Shown here: positions 16,034 through 23,485 of the stretch, piece by piece | How positions within the stretch are numbered: position 1 is the first letter of the stretch | Layout: every line of letters begins with the position of its first letter | NCBI RefSeq assembly: GCF_024347495.1 | Contig: NZ_AP025491.1 | Location: 186,001 to 250,000 of the forward strand | Reading direction: 5' to 3' | From: Vibrio gallaecicus | GTDB taxonomy: Bacteria > Pseudomonadota > Gammaproteobacteria > Enterobacterales > Vibrionaceae | Length of the DNA: 64,000 bases | The notes under the pieces: generated by a model | The model's database searches: none | Seen by the model: the letters and a program-made list of their open reading frames with translations, nothing else | What the model was told of the DNA's origin: nothing | Translations under genes and position numbers: made by a program

Positions 16034-16849
16034 CTAGCGACCTTTAGCTTTAGCTGAAGGTTGTGAATTGGTGTCTTCAGCCATCCCCAAGCCATTTCTA
16101 AGTGCAAATTGAACTAGGTCGCTGTGGTTTTCCAACTCAAGTAAGTCAAGCATTCTGTACTTGTGGGATTCAATAGTACGTGAGCTTAGGTGGAGTTTGT
16201 CTGCGCATTGCTGGGCGGTAAGCCCTTGTGCAATTAAGGCTAAAACTGTGCTCTGCTTTTTGGTCAGCAGTAATAACTTATCAGCATCATTGACGAGCGA
16301 GGTTTCACTCTGTTTAAGGGATCGAAATAGAGTGGAGTGCTGCCAATAGCAAAGCCACATTTCGCAAACAAGTTTTAAGCGTTGTAAATCTTCATCATTT
16401 AACCCTTCAGAGTTATCGAAGAAATTGGTAAACGAAAGTGCGCCCCAGCGCTGCCCAAAAAGCTGTAAAGGAATAATGCAATGCCAACGTCCCCCTTCTT
16501 TATACAGTTGCTTTAAAACGACGTTTTGGCTTTTTTCCAGTTCTAAGGTACTAAACGTGAGATGTGGCTTGGATGTTTTCAGTAACTTTAAATAGTCAGT
16601 ATGGTTTTTTCCAAGGAAGTTCTTCTTATTGATTGGCGGGATGTTTTCACGAGCAGCAGAAGCGGTTTTTCCTTCTTCAAGGAGAACCATTGAATTTGGA
16701 AATAAGGTTAACCTATCAATATTAAACCAATTTAATACTTCAAAGCTGGTTTTAGACCACGTGGGGTTAAAGAGTCTTGGGTCACAGTTAATAAGTAAAC
16801 TGGACTGATTCATAAGAAGTTGTTCAAAACTTAGTTTTTTACCGCTCAT
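16034..16849 (-). CDS. LuxR-family transcriptional regulator with GAF-like sensor
   Basis: The 271-residue protein has an N-terminal sensor region (about 20-185, GAF-like by its GGRWHCIIPLQLFGQRWGAL strand pattern). A C-terminal LuxR HTH follows (about 195-255: STVLALIAQGLTAQQCADKL then SSRTIESHKYRMLDLL). AAGAGGAA lies 5-6 nt before the ATG. It is not a classical acyl-homoserine-lactone receptor by sequence, so the signal is unknown. It is convergent with the RecX-like gene and divergent from the DUF3187 gene. An inverted repeat at 17060-17079 in that divergent gap is a candidate binding site. Confidence 0.85.
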   Translation of the reverse strand: MSGKKLSFEQLLMNQSSLLINCDPRLFNPTWSKTSFEVLNWFNIDRLTLFPNSMVLLEEGKTASAARENIPPINKKNFLGKNHTDYLKLLKTSKPHLTFSTLELEKSQNVVLKQLYKEGGRWHCIIPLQLFGQRWGALSFTNFFDNSEGLNDEDLQRLKLVCEMWLCYWQHSTLFRSLKQSETSLVNDADKLLLLTKKQSTVLALIAQGLTAQQCADKLHLSSRTIESHKYRMLDLLELENHSDLVQFALRNGLGMAEDTNSQPSAKAKGR

Positions 16850-17059
16850 TTATTCCTCTTCACTGCCTGCATTTAGTATAACTAATGGTTCTTGGTCTAT
16901 TTTCAACTTCACACACCTTACCTTGAGTTTCACATATCCTACTATGTTTGTGACGATAAGTGGCATATAAATAATAACGTTTATGAATTTCATTACCGCT
17001 TCATATATAAGTCTGTCGAATGGGTTATATGCTGATTGTATGCATTGACTAAGCAATTA

Positions 17060-17079
17060 ATGCAGTAAATATACTGCAT
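17060..17079. promoter_or_regulatory. 20-bp inverted repeat, candidate operator
   Basis: ATGCAGTA and TACTGCAT form 8-bp perfect arms around a 4-bp centre. The repeat lies 67 nt upstream of the DUF3187 start in the 297-nt divergent gap shared with the LuxR-family gene. Length and symmetry fit a LuxR-type dimer site; the assignment is inference. Nothing else recognisable lies in this gap. Confidence 0.45.
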
Positions 17080-17146
17080 GAACTTTCACTTATTTTTAAT
17101 AAAATATTCAGCTGGTCTTTTAAGTTTTATATTTAGCTGAGCATAT

Positions 17147-18082
17147 ATGAAGCCATTTATAACCCTAATTCTGCTGTCTATTTTGATACCAAGTATTCAT
17201 GCCGCACCTGTTTATACTTACGCGCAATCCCCAATTCATTCGAATGTCCTTTCGACTCAATTAAGAAAAGCAGAGCCGAACCAAGTTGGTTCTGTTGAAT
17301 TTAAGTCATCATATACAATCGCCAGTATTTGGGCGCACACCAGTGAGTACTCTCTTGATTATTATCAGAACCAGAGCAGCGTTGCTGTTGAATGGCAAAT
17401 TTCGCCTATTTGGAAGGCGGAGATAGATTACCGAAGAGTAACTGCTAAAGATAATGGACTAGATAGTTTTGTCATGGGGTTTCACGATCTATTCGGAATT
17501 GGCCAAAATGGTCGAGATACCGTTCCTGAAGATCAATTTAGTATCTCTATTCCAGGCGCAGGGGTGCAGATAGATGACTTTGAAGGAGAGACTCTAACCA
17601 GTGCTATCACTTATTATAGTGAGGTACTAATTTTATCGAGAGGCCCTTCTTCCCTTTCTGCTGGAGCGTCATTGTTTTGGAATAATGTAAGAGACGGGAT
17701 GTTTGAAAGGAAAAGTTTTGAACAGGGTGCTCAGCTCAATTATAGCTATATCAATGCTCAAAACAGCGTTTTCGTCACGCTTGGAGCCGTGCATCGAAAC
17801 TCTGATGAAGAGGTAACTTTAGAAAATAGAAGTCTAAGTTGGGCGGTAGGCTACGAATACCGTTTTAACAAAGCACACAGTGTGGTGATTGAGTCACTGA
17901 ATTACCATGGTTGGGCAAGTAATGACCCTGACTTTTCAGAACCTTCCAATGAGCTTGTTCTTGGGTATCGATACCGCTTTTTACAACGAATCATGTTCGA
18001 AGCGTCGATGACAGAAAATATGAGAAATATGGATAACAGTACTGATATTGGTTTTACATTAGGTCTTCGAATGTCAATTTAA
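17147..18082 (+). CDS. DUF3187 outer-membrane beta-barrel protein
   Basis: The 311-residue precursor has a signal peptide (about 1-19, ending IHAA) and then alternating amphipathic strands typical of a small outer-membrane barrel, ending in a strand with FTLGLRMSI. The segment FVMGFHDLFGIGQNGRD is characteristic of the DUF3187 family, whose function is unknown. It lies before a porin gene on the same strand, 129 nt away with a separate leader. It may be under the divergently encoded LuxR-type regulator. Confidence 0.75.
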   Translation: MKPFITLILLSILIPSIHAAPVYTYAQSPIHSNVLSTQLRKAEPNQVGSVEFKSSYTIASIWAHTSEYSLDYYQNQSSVAVEWQISPIWKAEIDYRRVTAKDNGLDSFVMGFHDLFGIGQNGRDTVPEDQFSISIPGAGVQIDDFEGETLTSAITYYSEVLILSRGPSSLSAGASLFWNNVRDGMFERKSFEQGAQLNYSYINAQNSVFVTLGAVHRNSDEEVTLENRSLSWAVGYEYRFNKAHSVVIESLNYHGWASNDPDFSEPSNELVLGYRYRFLQRIMFEASMTENMRNMDNSTDIGFTLGLRMSI

Positions 18083-18161
18083 AGCTATTTAAATGCCAAT
18101 AAGCAGTAAAATTACGGTACTGACATCTTTGTAAATGAATAACAATCACTGCCATCCAAAA

Positions 18162-18180
18162 GGAGGATGTATAAACCTCC
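18162..18180 (+). promoter_or_regulatory. Short hairpin in the porin leader
   Basis: GGAGG (18162-18166) can pair with CCTCC (18176-18180) about 30 nt before the porin start. The GGAGG is a perfect anti-16S sequence that is not followed by a usable reading frame. It could be a standby ribosome site or a small-RNA target. Weak evidence, from sequence only. Confidence 0.35.
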
Positions 18181-18210
18181 CAAATACATGTTTAAAACAA
18201 GGTAGTGAAA

Positions 18211-19251
18211 ATGAAAAAGACCCTCGTAGCTATTGCAATCGCAAGTATCTCTTCATCAGCATTTGCAGTAAGTACAAGCAGCCAAAACAGCAAAAATGAA
18301 GATATGTTTGCATTCGATTCTATGCATAAAGACCAATTCTCTGTATCTGGTTCTTTTGGTGTAGGTGGCTACTACGATACTGGTTCAAAAGCATTTTACG
18401 ATGATTGGGCTACAGGTCTTACTCTTGCGGTTAACTACCGTAACAATCGTTTCGTAGGTTACTTCGAAACAGATTTCATGCTGAACTACACAACTGATAA
18501 CAACGTAACTGACGCGAATACTGCTGGTTGGGCTAACGGTATTGATTCTGGTCCTGCAACAGATGTTGATAAAGCATGGTTAGGTTTTGACACAGGTGTT
18601 GGTATTGCTTCTTTCGGTTTCGAAAATGATACAGCTTTAGACAAAGTTGATGGTGCGGGTGATAACACTTACGAGTACGGTGCTTCTGCAAGCGATGCGT
18701 CTGATGCATTTAACGTTGTTAAATTTCAAGGTTCTGTTTCTTCAATTGCTTATGGAATTTCATACTTTGAAACGGATGACGACCACACTGATGCCGATAA
18801 AGGCGTGAATGGCTATGTTGGTTTTGAGCAAGGTATTGTGAACATCTACGCAGGTTACGAAACCCGTGATGACGCTGATTACGACGTGTACACAGTGACA
18901 GGTAACGTAAAAGTGGGTGACATTAAAATCGGTGTGAATACATGGATTGAAGAAGGTAACACTGTAGTTAAAGGCCACGACGACTACGTTGAAGATGCAA
19001 AAAATACAGGTTACTACGTTTCTGCGGGTTACTCACTTAGTGAAGATCTAACACTAGCTGCTGGTTACGCTGCAAACTCTAAAGAAGCTCAAGGCAAGTC
19101 AGATGAAGACTTCTCATACATCAACATTGCCGCAATGTACCGTATTGCAAACAATGCAGACATGGGTATTGATATTAAGCAAGAGCTAGACGCTGGCTTT
19201 GATTACGATGAAGAAACTCATGTATTCGCAGCCGCTTATTACTACTTCTAA
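18211..19251 (+). CDS. General porin (Gram-negative porin family)
   Basis: The ATG at 18211 (MKKTLVAIAIAS...) is preferred over an in-frame GTG two codons earlier; AAGG lies upstream. The 346-residue precursor has a cleavable signal (about 1-20, ending SSAFA). A beta-barrel domain follows, rich in Asp/Gly/Tyr with alternating strands and ending in the outer-membrane signature AAAYYYF with C-terminal Phe. It should form a trimeric diffusion channel. The many acidic loops (DDDHTDADKG, DYVEDAKN) suggest cation preference or divalent-ion binding outside. Downstream lies an unusually structured untranslated region. Confidence 0.85.
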   Translation: MKKTLVAIAIASISSSAFAVSTSSQNSKNEDMFAFDSMHKDQFSVSGSFGVGGYYDTGSKAFYDDWATGLTLAVNYRNNRFVGYFETDFMLNYTTDNNVTDANTAGWANGIDSGPATDVDKAWLGFDTGVGIASFGFENDTALDKVDGAGDNTYEYGASASDASDAFNVVKFQGSVSSIAYGISYFETDDDHTDADKGVNGYVGFEQGIVNIYAGYETRDDADYDVYTVTGNVKVGDIKIGVNTWIEEGNTVVKGHDDYVEDAKNTGYYVSAGYSLSEDLTLAAGYAANSKEAQGKSDEDFSYINIAAMYRIANNADMGIDIKQELDAGFDYDEETHVFAAAYYYF

Positions 19252-19257
19252 GTTTAA

Positions 19258-19453
19258 TTTAACCCGTTTACGAGGTTAAACAATTAAGAGGAAAATGGCA
19301 CTAGCACGGCTCATCTTGTTTAAATGGAAGAGTCGTGAATTAGGTTTGGTAAGTTTGATTTACCAGCCCGTTCTCGAAGCTTTTCCTCTTGTTACACCCT
19401 GCATCCACAGTGAGTGAACTTATGGCCACTTTGTCTTTCGAAGTGGCCTTTTT
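19258..19453 (+). ncRNA. Candidate structured RNA between porin and 19471 gene
   Basis: Five stems can be drawn in order. First, TTTAACC/GGTTAAA (19258-19264 with 19274-19280, extended inside by CGT/ACG). Second, an outer 10-bp perfect stem AAGAGGAAAA/TTTTCCTCTT (19286-19295 with 19381-19390). Inside it are CACGGCTC/GAGTCGTG (19305-19312 with 19330-19337) and TGGTAA/TTACCA (19347-19352 with 19360-19365), giving a three-way junction. The region ends in an intrinsic terminator (19424-19453). It could be a small RNA from the porin 3' end or a leader element controlling the next gene. I do not recognise a known riboswitch. Confidence 0.5.
19424..19453 (+). terminator. Rho-independent terminator downstream of the porin
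   Basis: GGCCACTT (19424-19431) pairs with AAGTGGCC (19441-19448), followed by TTTTT. It lies only 17 nt before the ATG at 19471, so it could also act as an attenuator for that gene. Confidence 0.88.
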
Positions 19454-19470
19454 ATTAAAAGAGTTGTCAC

Positions 19471-19764
19471 ATGATTAAATCGATTACTGCTGAAGGTATT
19501 ATTTACAACAACCCAGTTATTTTCGAATGCTTACCAAATAAAGATGGGTTATTTGAGTTAGTTATAAAGAAGGGAAGAGACAATAGAGCTGAGCCTCAGG
19601 CTCCAAAAGTTAAGCATTATGCGGATTCTCTCGACCAAGCTTGGAACATGATGAAGAAAGGGAATTACTACTTAGTACTAAGTGGAAGCCTAAGTGGTGT
19701 TCACCGAAAGTCACTAAGAGGAATTAACTCTCTTGATATTTGTTTTGAAGGGGAGCTAGTATAG
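19471..19764 (+). CDS. Hypothetical protein
   Basis: The 97-residue protein starts at an ATG 9 nt after AAAGAG. It has no signal peptide or membrane segment. The sequence has alternating strands and a helix (YADSLDQAWNMMKKGNYYLVLSG) and a basic patch (HRKSLRGIN). No known motif recognised. It sits directly behind a terminator-bearing structured leader, which might regulate it. A 4-copy 7-bp tandem repeat starts at the base after its stop codon. Confidence 0.6.
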   Translation: MIKSITAEGIIYNNPVIFECLPNKDGLFELVIKKGRDNRAEPQAPKVKHYADSLDQAWNMMKKGNYYLVLSGSLSGVHRKSLRGINSLDICFEGELV

Positions 19765-19792
19765 TTGGCTATTGGCTATTGGCTATTGGCTA
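19765..19792. repeat. Four perfect copies of the 7-mer TTGGCTA
   Basis: Units begin at 19765, 19772, 19779 and 19786. The first starts immediately after the TAG at 19762-19764. Perfect identity suggests recent slippage and a possibly variable copy number. Confidence 0.9.
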
Positions 19793-19892
19793 TTGAATTC
19801 GTCTGTTTAGGCAGCTCGATATTGAAATGAATGGGTTGATTAGTATCTTTCGGTCTAGATAGTTAGCCAACCCACATGTTCATTTTTTGAGA

Positions 19893-22061
19893 CTATTTCA
19901 TGTTGGATGTGGTGAGCGTTTCGCTCTTTTCTTGTAAGTAATCTTTTTCGAAAAGATCGACAGCCATAGGTCTAGCAAAGAAATATCCTTGTCCATAATC
20001 GCAATCTTGTTCTAGTAAGAAGTTAGCTTGTTCTTGAGTCTCAATTCCTTCTGCCACCACTCTAATACCTAATTGATGTGCCATTAAAATAATGGCAGAG
20101 CATAGAGTGTGCGTATTAGTATTCACTTCTGATCCTGAAATAAAGCTTCTATCGATTTTTAACCCGTCAACAGCAAGCTGTTGCAAGTACATAAGGGACG
20201 AAAATCCAGTGCCGAAGTCATCCAGCCATACTTCTACACCTAACTGCCTGAGTGAATCTAGGGTTTTCTTTGCGCTTACCTTATTTTCCATTAATGTGGT
20301 TTCAGTTACCTCAATCTGTATTAGCTTCGAAGGTATCTGATATTTGTTAAGTTGTTCATCAATGAAATTAGAGACTTGTTGATCACGTAGTTGCCGCGCA
20401 GATACATTAAATGCAACGTGGAAGTTATCTAAGCAATGTTCTTTATTCCAAAGCGAAAGGTTACGGATGACTTCTTCAATTACCCATTCACCTAACCGAA
20501 CAATCAGTCCGTTTGTTTCAGCAATTGGGATGAATTCATCAGGGCCAATAAAGCCTTTTTCAGGGTGAATCCATCGAAGTAAGGCTTCTGCACCAATGAC
20601 TTCTCCTTTATTCAGGTCGATTTTGGGTTGAAACCACACCTGAAACTGAGAAAAATCAGACATTGCGAGCTGTAAGTCTTGTTCGATAATAACTCTGCGA
20701 AGTACTTTTTGTTCCATCTTCTTAGTGAAATGACGGAATGTGTTTTTACCGCTGGCTTTCGCCGCATACATAGCAATATCTGCTTGTTTCACCAGTTCTT
20801 CTGCTGATAATTCATCCTCAGAAAGAAAAGCAATACCGATACTTGCACCAATAAAAACGGACTCATGTAGCTCATTAATCAGTATTGGTGTCGATAGCTC
20901 ATGTAATAAAGCGTTGGCAATGGTTGAAGTGTCCTCAACACCGTTTACATTCGGGATACAAAGCAAAAATTCATCACCACCAATACGAGCAACTTGCTTA
21001 TCGATGGGTTCTAGGTTATTTAGGGCATTCAAACGCTCAATCACGGATAAAATTCGCTTGGCTACATGTCTTAAAAGGTCATCACCAGCTTGGTGCCCTA
21101 AGTTATCATTTACGTTTTTGAAGCCATCAAGGTCTATAAAAAAGATAGCCGATTGAACGTTATCTTTTCTGCTGCTTTCGATTAAGCTTTCAATGTAAGT
21201 GATGAAATTAAGACGGTTAGGCAGTTGTGTCAAAGGGTCGTTATAAGCCAAGAATTCTATACTATCACTTCGTTGTTTTAGCTTTTCATCCATTTCATTA
21301 AACGCCATGGCTAGCTCACCTAGCTCGTCGCTACGCTTGATGGTGTTATGATTTTGATATTCACCTAAACTGATGTGTCGCGATTGAGTTACCAGTTTTT
21401 TAATTGGGTCTACAAACTTATTAATTAAGAATGATAATAAAACTAAGCTAACACAGAAAATAATGATAAAAGCGGCTGTGAGGATTCTAGAGTTCAGATC
21501 GTGACTATTTTGCTTAATGTCTAGAACAAGGTTTTTGTGTTCAGTGATATCTCGCCTAACAGCCTCCAAAGACAAAACTAAAGCCACGCCACCCAATAAT
21601 TTATTGTCTAGGCTTAATGGGTAGGCGAGTGTTAATGATTTTTCATCGATATAGAGGTATTCCTTTTGCTCCGTTAATATCGATGTTTGCAAATCTGGGC
21701 GGTTGATTGGCTTCCCATAGTCGCTATTTAGCCCACCGGAATGGAAGATATTCCCCTTAGTATCAAAAACAATGACTTCTTCAATACCTTTACTGTTCGA
21801 AATAGGTTCAATAAGGTATTGCACACCATCAAGATCGAAGAAATACATAGGTTCAACAAGAGAATAAGCCAGTGAATCAATAATAATGGTGGCTTGCTCT
21901 TGCGCATAAAGTACATATTTCTCTGAAATTATTTCAGATGTGGAGTTCAGAATATTATTTGTGTATTTATGTTTAATATATAGCTGTGACAGAGTAAGAC
22001 ATGTAATCGTGAGGATTATAAATGTCATACTACCTAAAATAATCCTGCCCTTTAATTTCAT
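19893..22061 (-). CDS. Membrane GGDEF-EAL dual-domain c-di-GMP enzyme
   Basis: The 722-residue protein has two transmembrane helices (about 7-27 and 195-215) flanking a periplasmic sensor, then HAMP (about 215-265), GGDEF and EAL. The GGDEF signature is intact (361-365). The EAL motif is E492-A493-L494. The catalytic set NVSARQL, VTETTL, DDFGTGFSSL, LKIDRSF and AEGIETQEQ is also intact, so phosphodiesterase activity is likely and cyclase activity possible. No RXXD inhibitory site precedes GGDEF. Its start codon overlaps the stop of the PhnD-type binding-protein gene by 4 nt, so the two are translationally coupled. Confidence 0.92.
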   Translation of the reverse strand: MKLKGRIILGSMTFIILTITCLTLSQLYIKHKYTNNILNSTSEIISEKYVLYAQEQATIIIDSLAYSLVEPMYFFDLDGVQYLIEPISNSKGIEEVIVFDTKGNIFHSGGLNSDYGKPINRPDLQTSILTEQKEYLYIDEKSLTLAYPLSLDNKLLGGVALVLSLEAVRRDITEHKNLVLDIKQNSHDLNSRILTAAFIIIFCVSLVLLSFLINKFVDPIKKLVTQSRHISLGEYQNHNTIKRSDELGELAMAFNEMDEKLKQRSDSIEFLAYNDPLTQLPNRLNFITYIESLIESSRKDNVQSAIFFIDLDGFKNVNDNLGHQAGDDLLRHVAKRILSVIERLNALNNLEPIDKQVARIGGDEFLLCIPNVNGVEDTSTIANALLHELSTPILINELHESVFIGASIGIAFLSEDELSAEELVKQADIAMYAAKASGKNTFRHFTKKMEQKVLRRVIIEQDLQLAMSDFSQFQVWFQPKIDLNKGEVIGAEALLRWIHPEKGFIGPDEFIPIAETNGLIVRLGEWVIEEVIRNLSLWNKEHCLDNFHVAFNVSARQLRDQQVSNFIDEQLNKYQIPSKLIQIEVTETTLMENKVSAKKTLDSLRQLGVEVWLDDFGTGFSSLMYLQQLAVDGLKIDRSFISGSEVNTNTHTLCSAIILMAHQLGIRVVAEGIETQEQANFLLEQDCDYGQGYFFARPMAVDLFEKDYLQEKSETLTTSNMK

Positions 22062-23053
22062 TTTTGTTTACTACTTGATGTATGACTGACTAAAGGAGTA
22101 ATAAGCTCGAGTTTAGAACCAAGTTGATCAATGCTATTTCGATCTTGTGGTGTTAATACATCAAACTTACTTGTACTTTTAAATGCCATAAGCGCTTGTT
22201 TTCCAGTTGTATTGCTATGCGCATTAAACAGCGTGAGCATAATGGCTTTTTTCAAATCTTCATTTAGTTTTGAACGAGTAAGCATAATGGCACGTGGTTG
22301 TGGCTGACTTTTGTGGAAAATCACTAACTGAGATTTAATATTATTTGGAACTTCTTCTACCCAATCTAAGTTGCTGAATACAGACGCCGCCACAATTTTA
22401 TTGTGAACCCATGACATCATATTTGTTTCATCACCATAGCGTGAAACTTCATCAGAAAAGAAAAAGCCGATAGAGCCAGGCGGTACGTTATCACGTGGCG
22501 AGGAAACTTTATGTAATTCGTAGCCACTTTCAAGCAGTGTGATTGCAGGAATTAAAAAAGAGCTCGTTGAACGGTGATCCTCAAACACAATGATTTGACC
22601 TAATAAATCGTCAAAGCTATTGATGCCGCGATCTTTCCGAGTGAAGAAGATGGAATAGTACTCTTTACTTCCTCCTTTCCATTGGCGAGCAATCATATCC
22701 GCCAATTTTGCTTCTTTTAGCTCATAAGCTGAAAAGCTTGTTTCAGAAATTAAATCAACTTGTCCTGTTCTGAATAGCTCTTTCATTTGATCTAGGTTTT
22801 TTGCCACTTTCACTTCACCTGAAGTGATTCCATAGTCTTGCAAATGATCGGCTAGATAGTCGGCAAGCTGTTGTGAACGCTTAAAAGCTTTTTTCGGCTT
22901 CGAGCTAATAACGCCTAAAACAATACTTGAGCGTTGAGGTTCTATCGCGTGCTCTTCGTTAGCGTATGAGGATGAAGTCATCAGCAATAAAGGCGCTAAG
23001 GTGACACACACAAGCCCCGTAATACGAATAACTGCACTTAAAATCAGAGTCAT
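22058..23053 (-). CDS. PhnD-type periplasmic binding protein coupled to the GGDEF-EAL gene
   Basis: The 331-residue precursor has a signal peptide (about 1-31, ending SSYA). A type 2 periplasmic binding fold follows with the phosphate/phosphonate-binding family features: SIVLGVISSKPKKAFKRS, VDLISETSFSAYEL, GQIIVFEDHRSTSSFLIP and PGSIGFFF. AAGGATG precedes the ATG. No transporter genes are adjacent. It more likely delivers a ligand signal to the periplasmic domain of the downstream c-di-GMP enzyme than feeds an ABC importer. That is inference from the overlapping genes; the ligand is unknown. Confidence 0.85.
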   Translation of the reverse strand: MTLILSAVIRITGLVCVTLAPLLLMTSSSYANEEHAIEPQRSSIVLGVISSKPKKAFKRSQQLADYLADHLQDYGITSGEVKVAKNLDQMKELFRTGQVDLISETSFSAYELKEAKLADMIARQWKGGSKEYYSIFFTRKDRGINSFDDLLGQIIVFEDHRSTSSFLIPAITLLESGYELHKVSSPRDNVPPGSIGFFFSDEVSRYGDETNMMSWVHNKIVAASVFSNLDWVEEVPNNIKSQLVIFHKSQPQPRAIMLTRSKLNEDLKKAIMLTLFNAHSNTTGKQALMAFKSTSKFDVLTPQDRNSIDQLGSKLELITPLVSHTSSSKQK

Positions 23054-23387
23054 ATCTTCATCCTTACAAATAGAGTAGCGAAAATATACTTTATCACGAC
23101 CATTTACTGTTCATCATTCTATAAATGACACGTTTGCTACTAATTTATGACATCTATTGGCGTAGGAATAGGTGACTTTACAATGTAAATCAGTATTTCA
23201 TTAAAGAAGGCTACACGCTGAGTTTAGAATTGGACACCATAACTATATCGACTACTAACCTTTATAATTGTAGTTAATTATGATTGGTTTGAGAAATGTA
23301 ATTAAGAAGAGAAATGTAAGCATAGTCAAAGTGGGCTAGACATAATAAATTTAGAAAAAAGATGAGGATAGAAGTGAAAAAAGCCAC

Positions 23388-23412
23388 CCTATTAACGAAT
23401 AACAGGGTGGAT
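23388..23412 (-). terminator. Rho-independent terminator for the sulfatase ending at 23486
   Basis: CCACCCT (23394-23400) pairs with AGGGTGG (23404-23410). On the minus strand a TTTTTT tract follows. The rest of the 23054-23485 gap holds the upstream region of the PhnD-type gene and nothing else I recognise. Confidence 0.85.
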
Positions 23413-23485
23413 TATTTGGCTGGGAGTCCTAAAGTTCAATATTCATAATGATAATATTAACGATTGAACATTAGAGTATGACTCG

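Noticed and set aside
16850..17056. A 68-codon minus-strand frame abutting the LuxR-family start
   Set aside because: Its end coincides with the ribosome binding site of the LuxR-family gene, it has no site of its own, and its sequence looks like translated promoter DNA.
23373..23450. A very short plus-strand frame starting GTG with GAGGA upstream
   Set aside because: It is about 24 codons long, runs through the sulfatase terminator hairpin and has no protein-like features.
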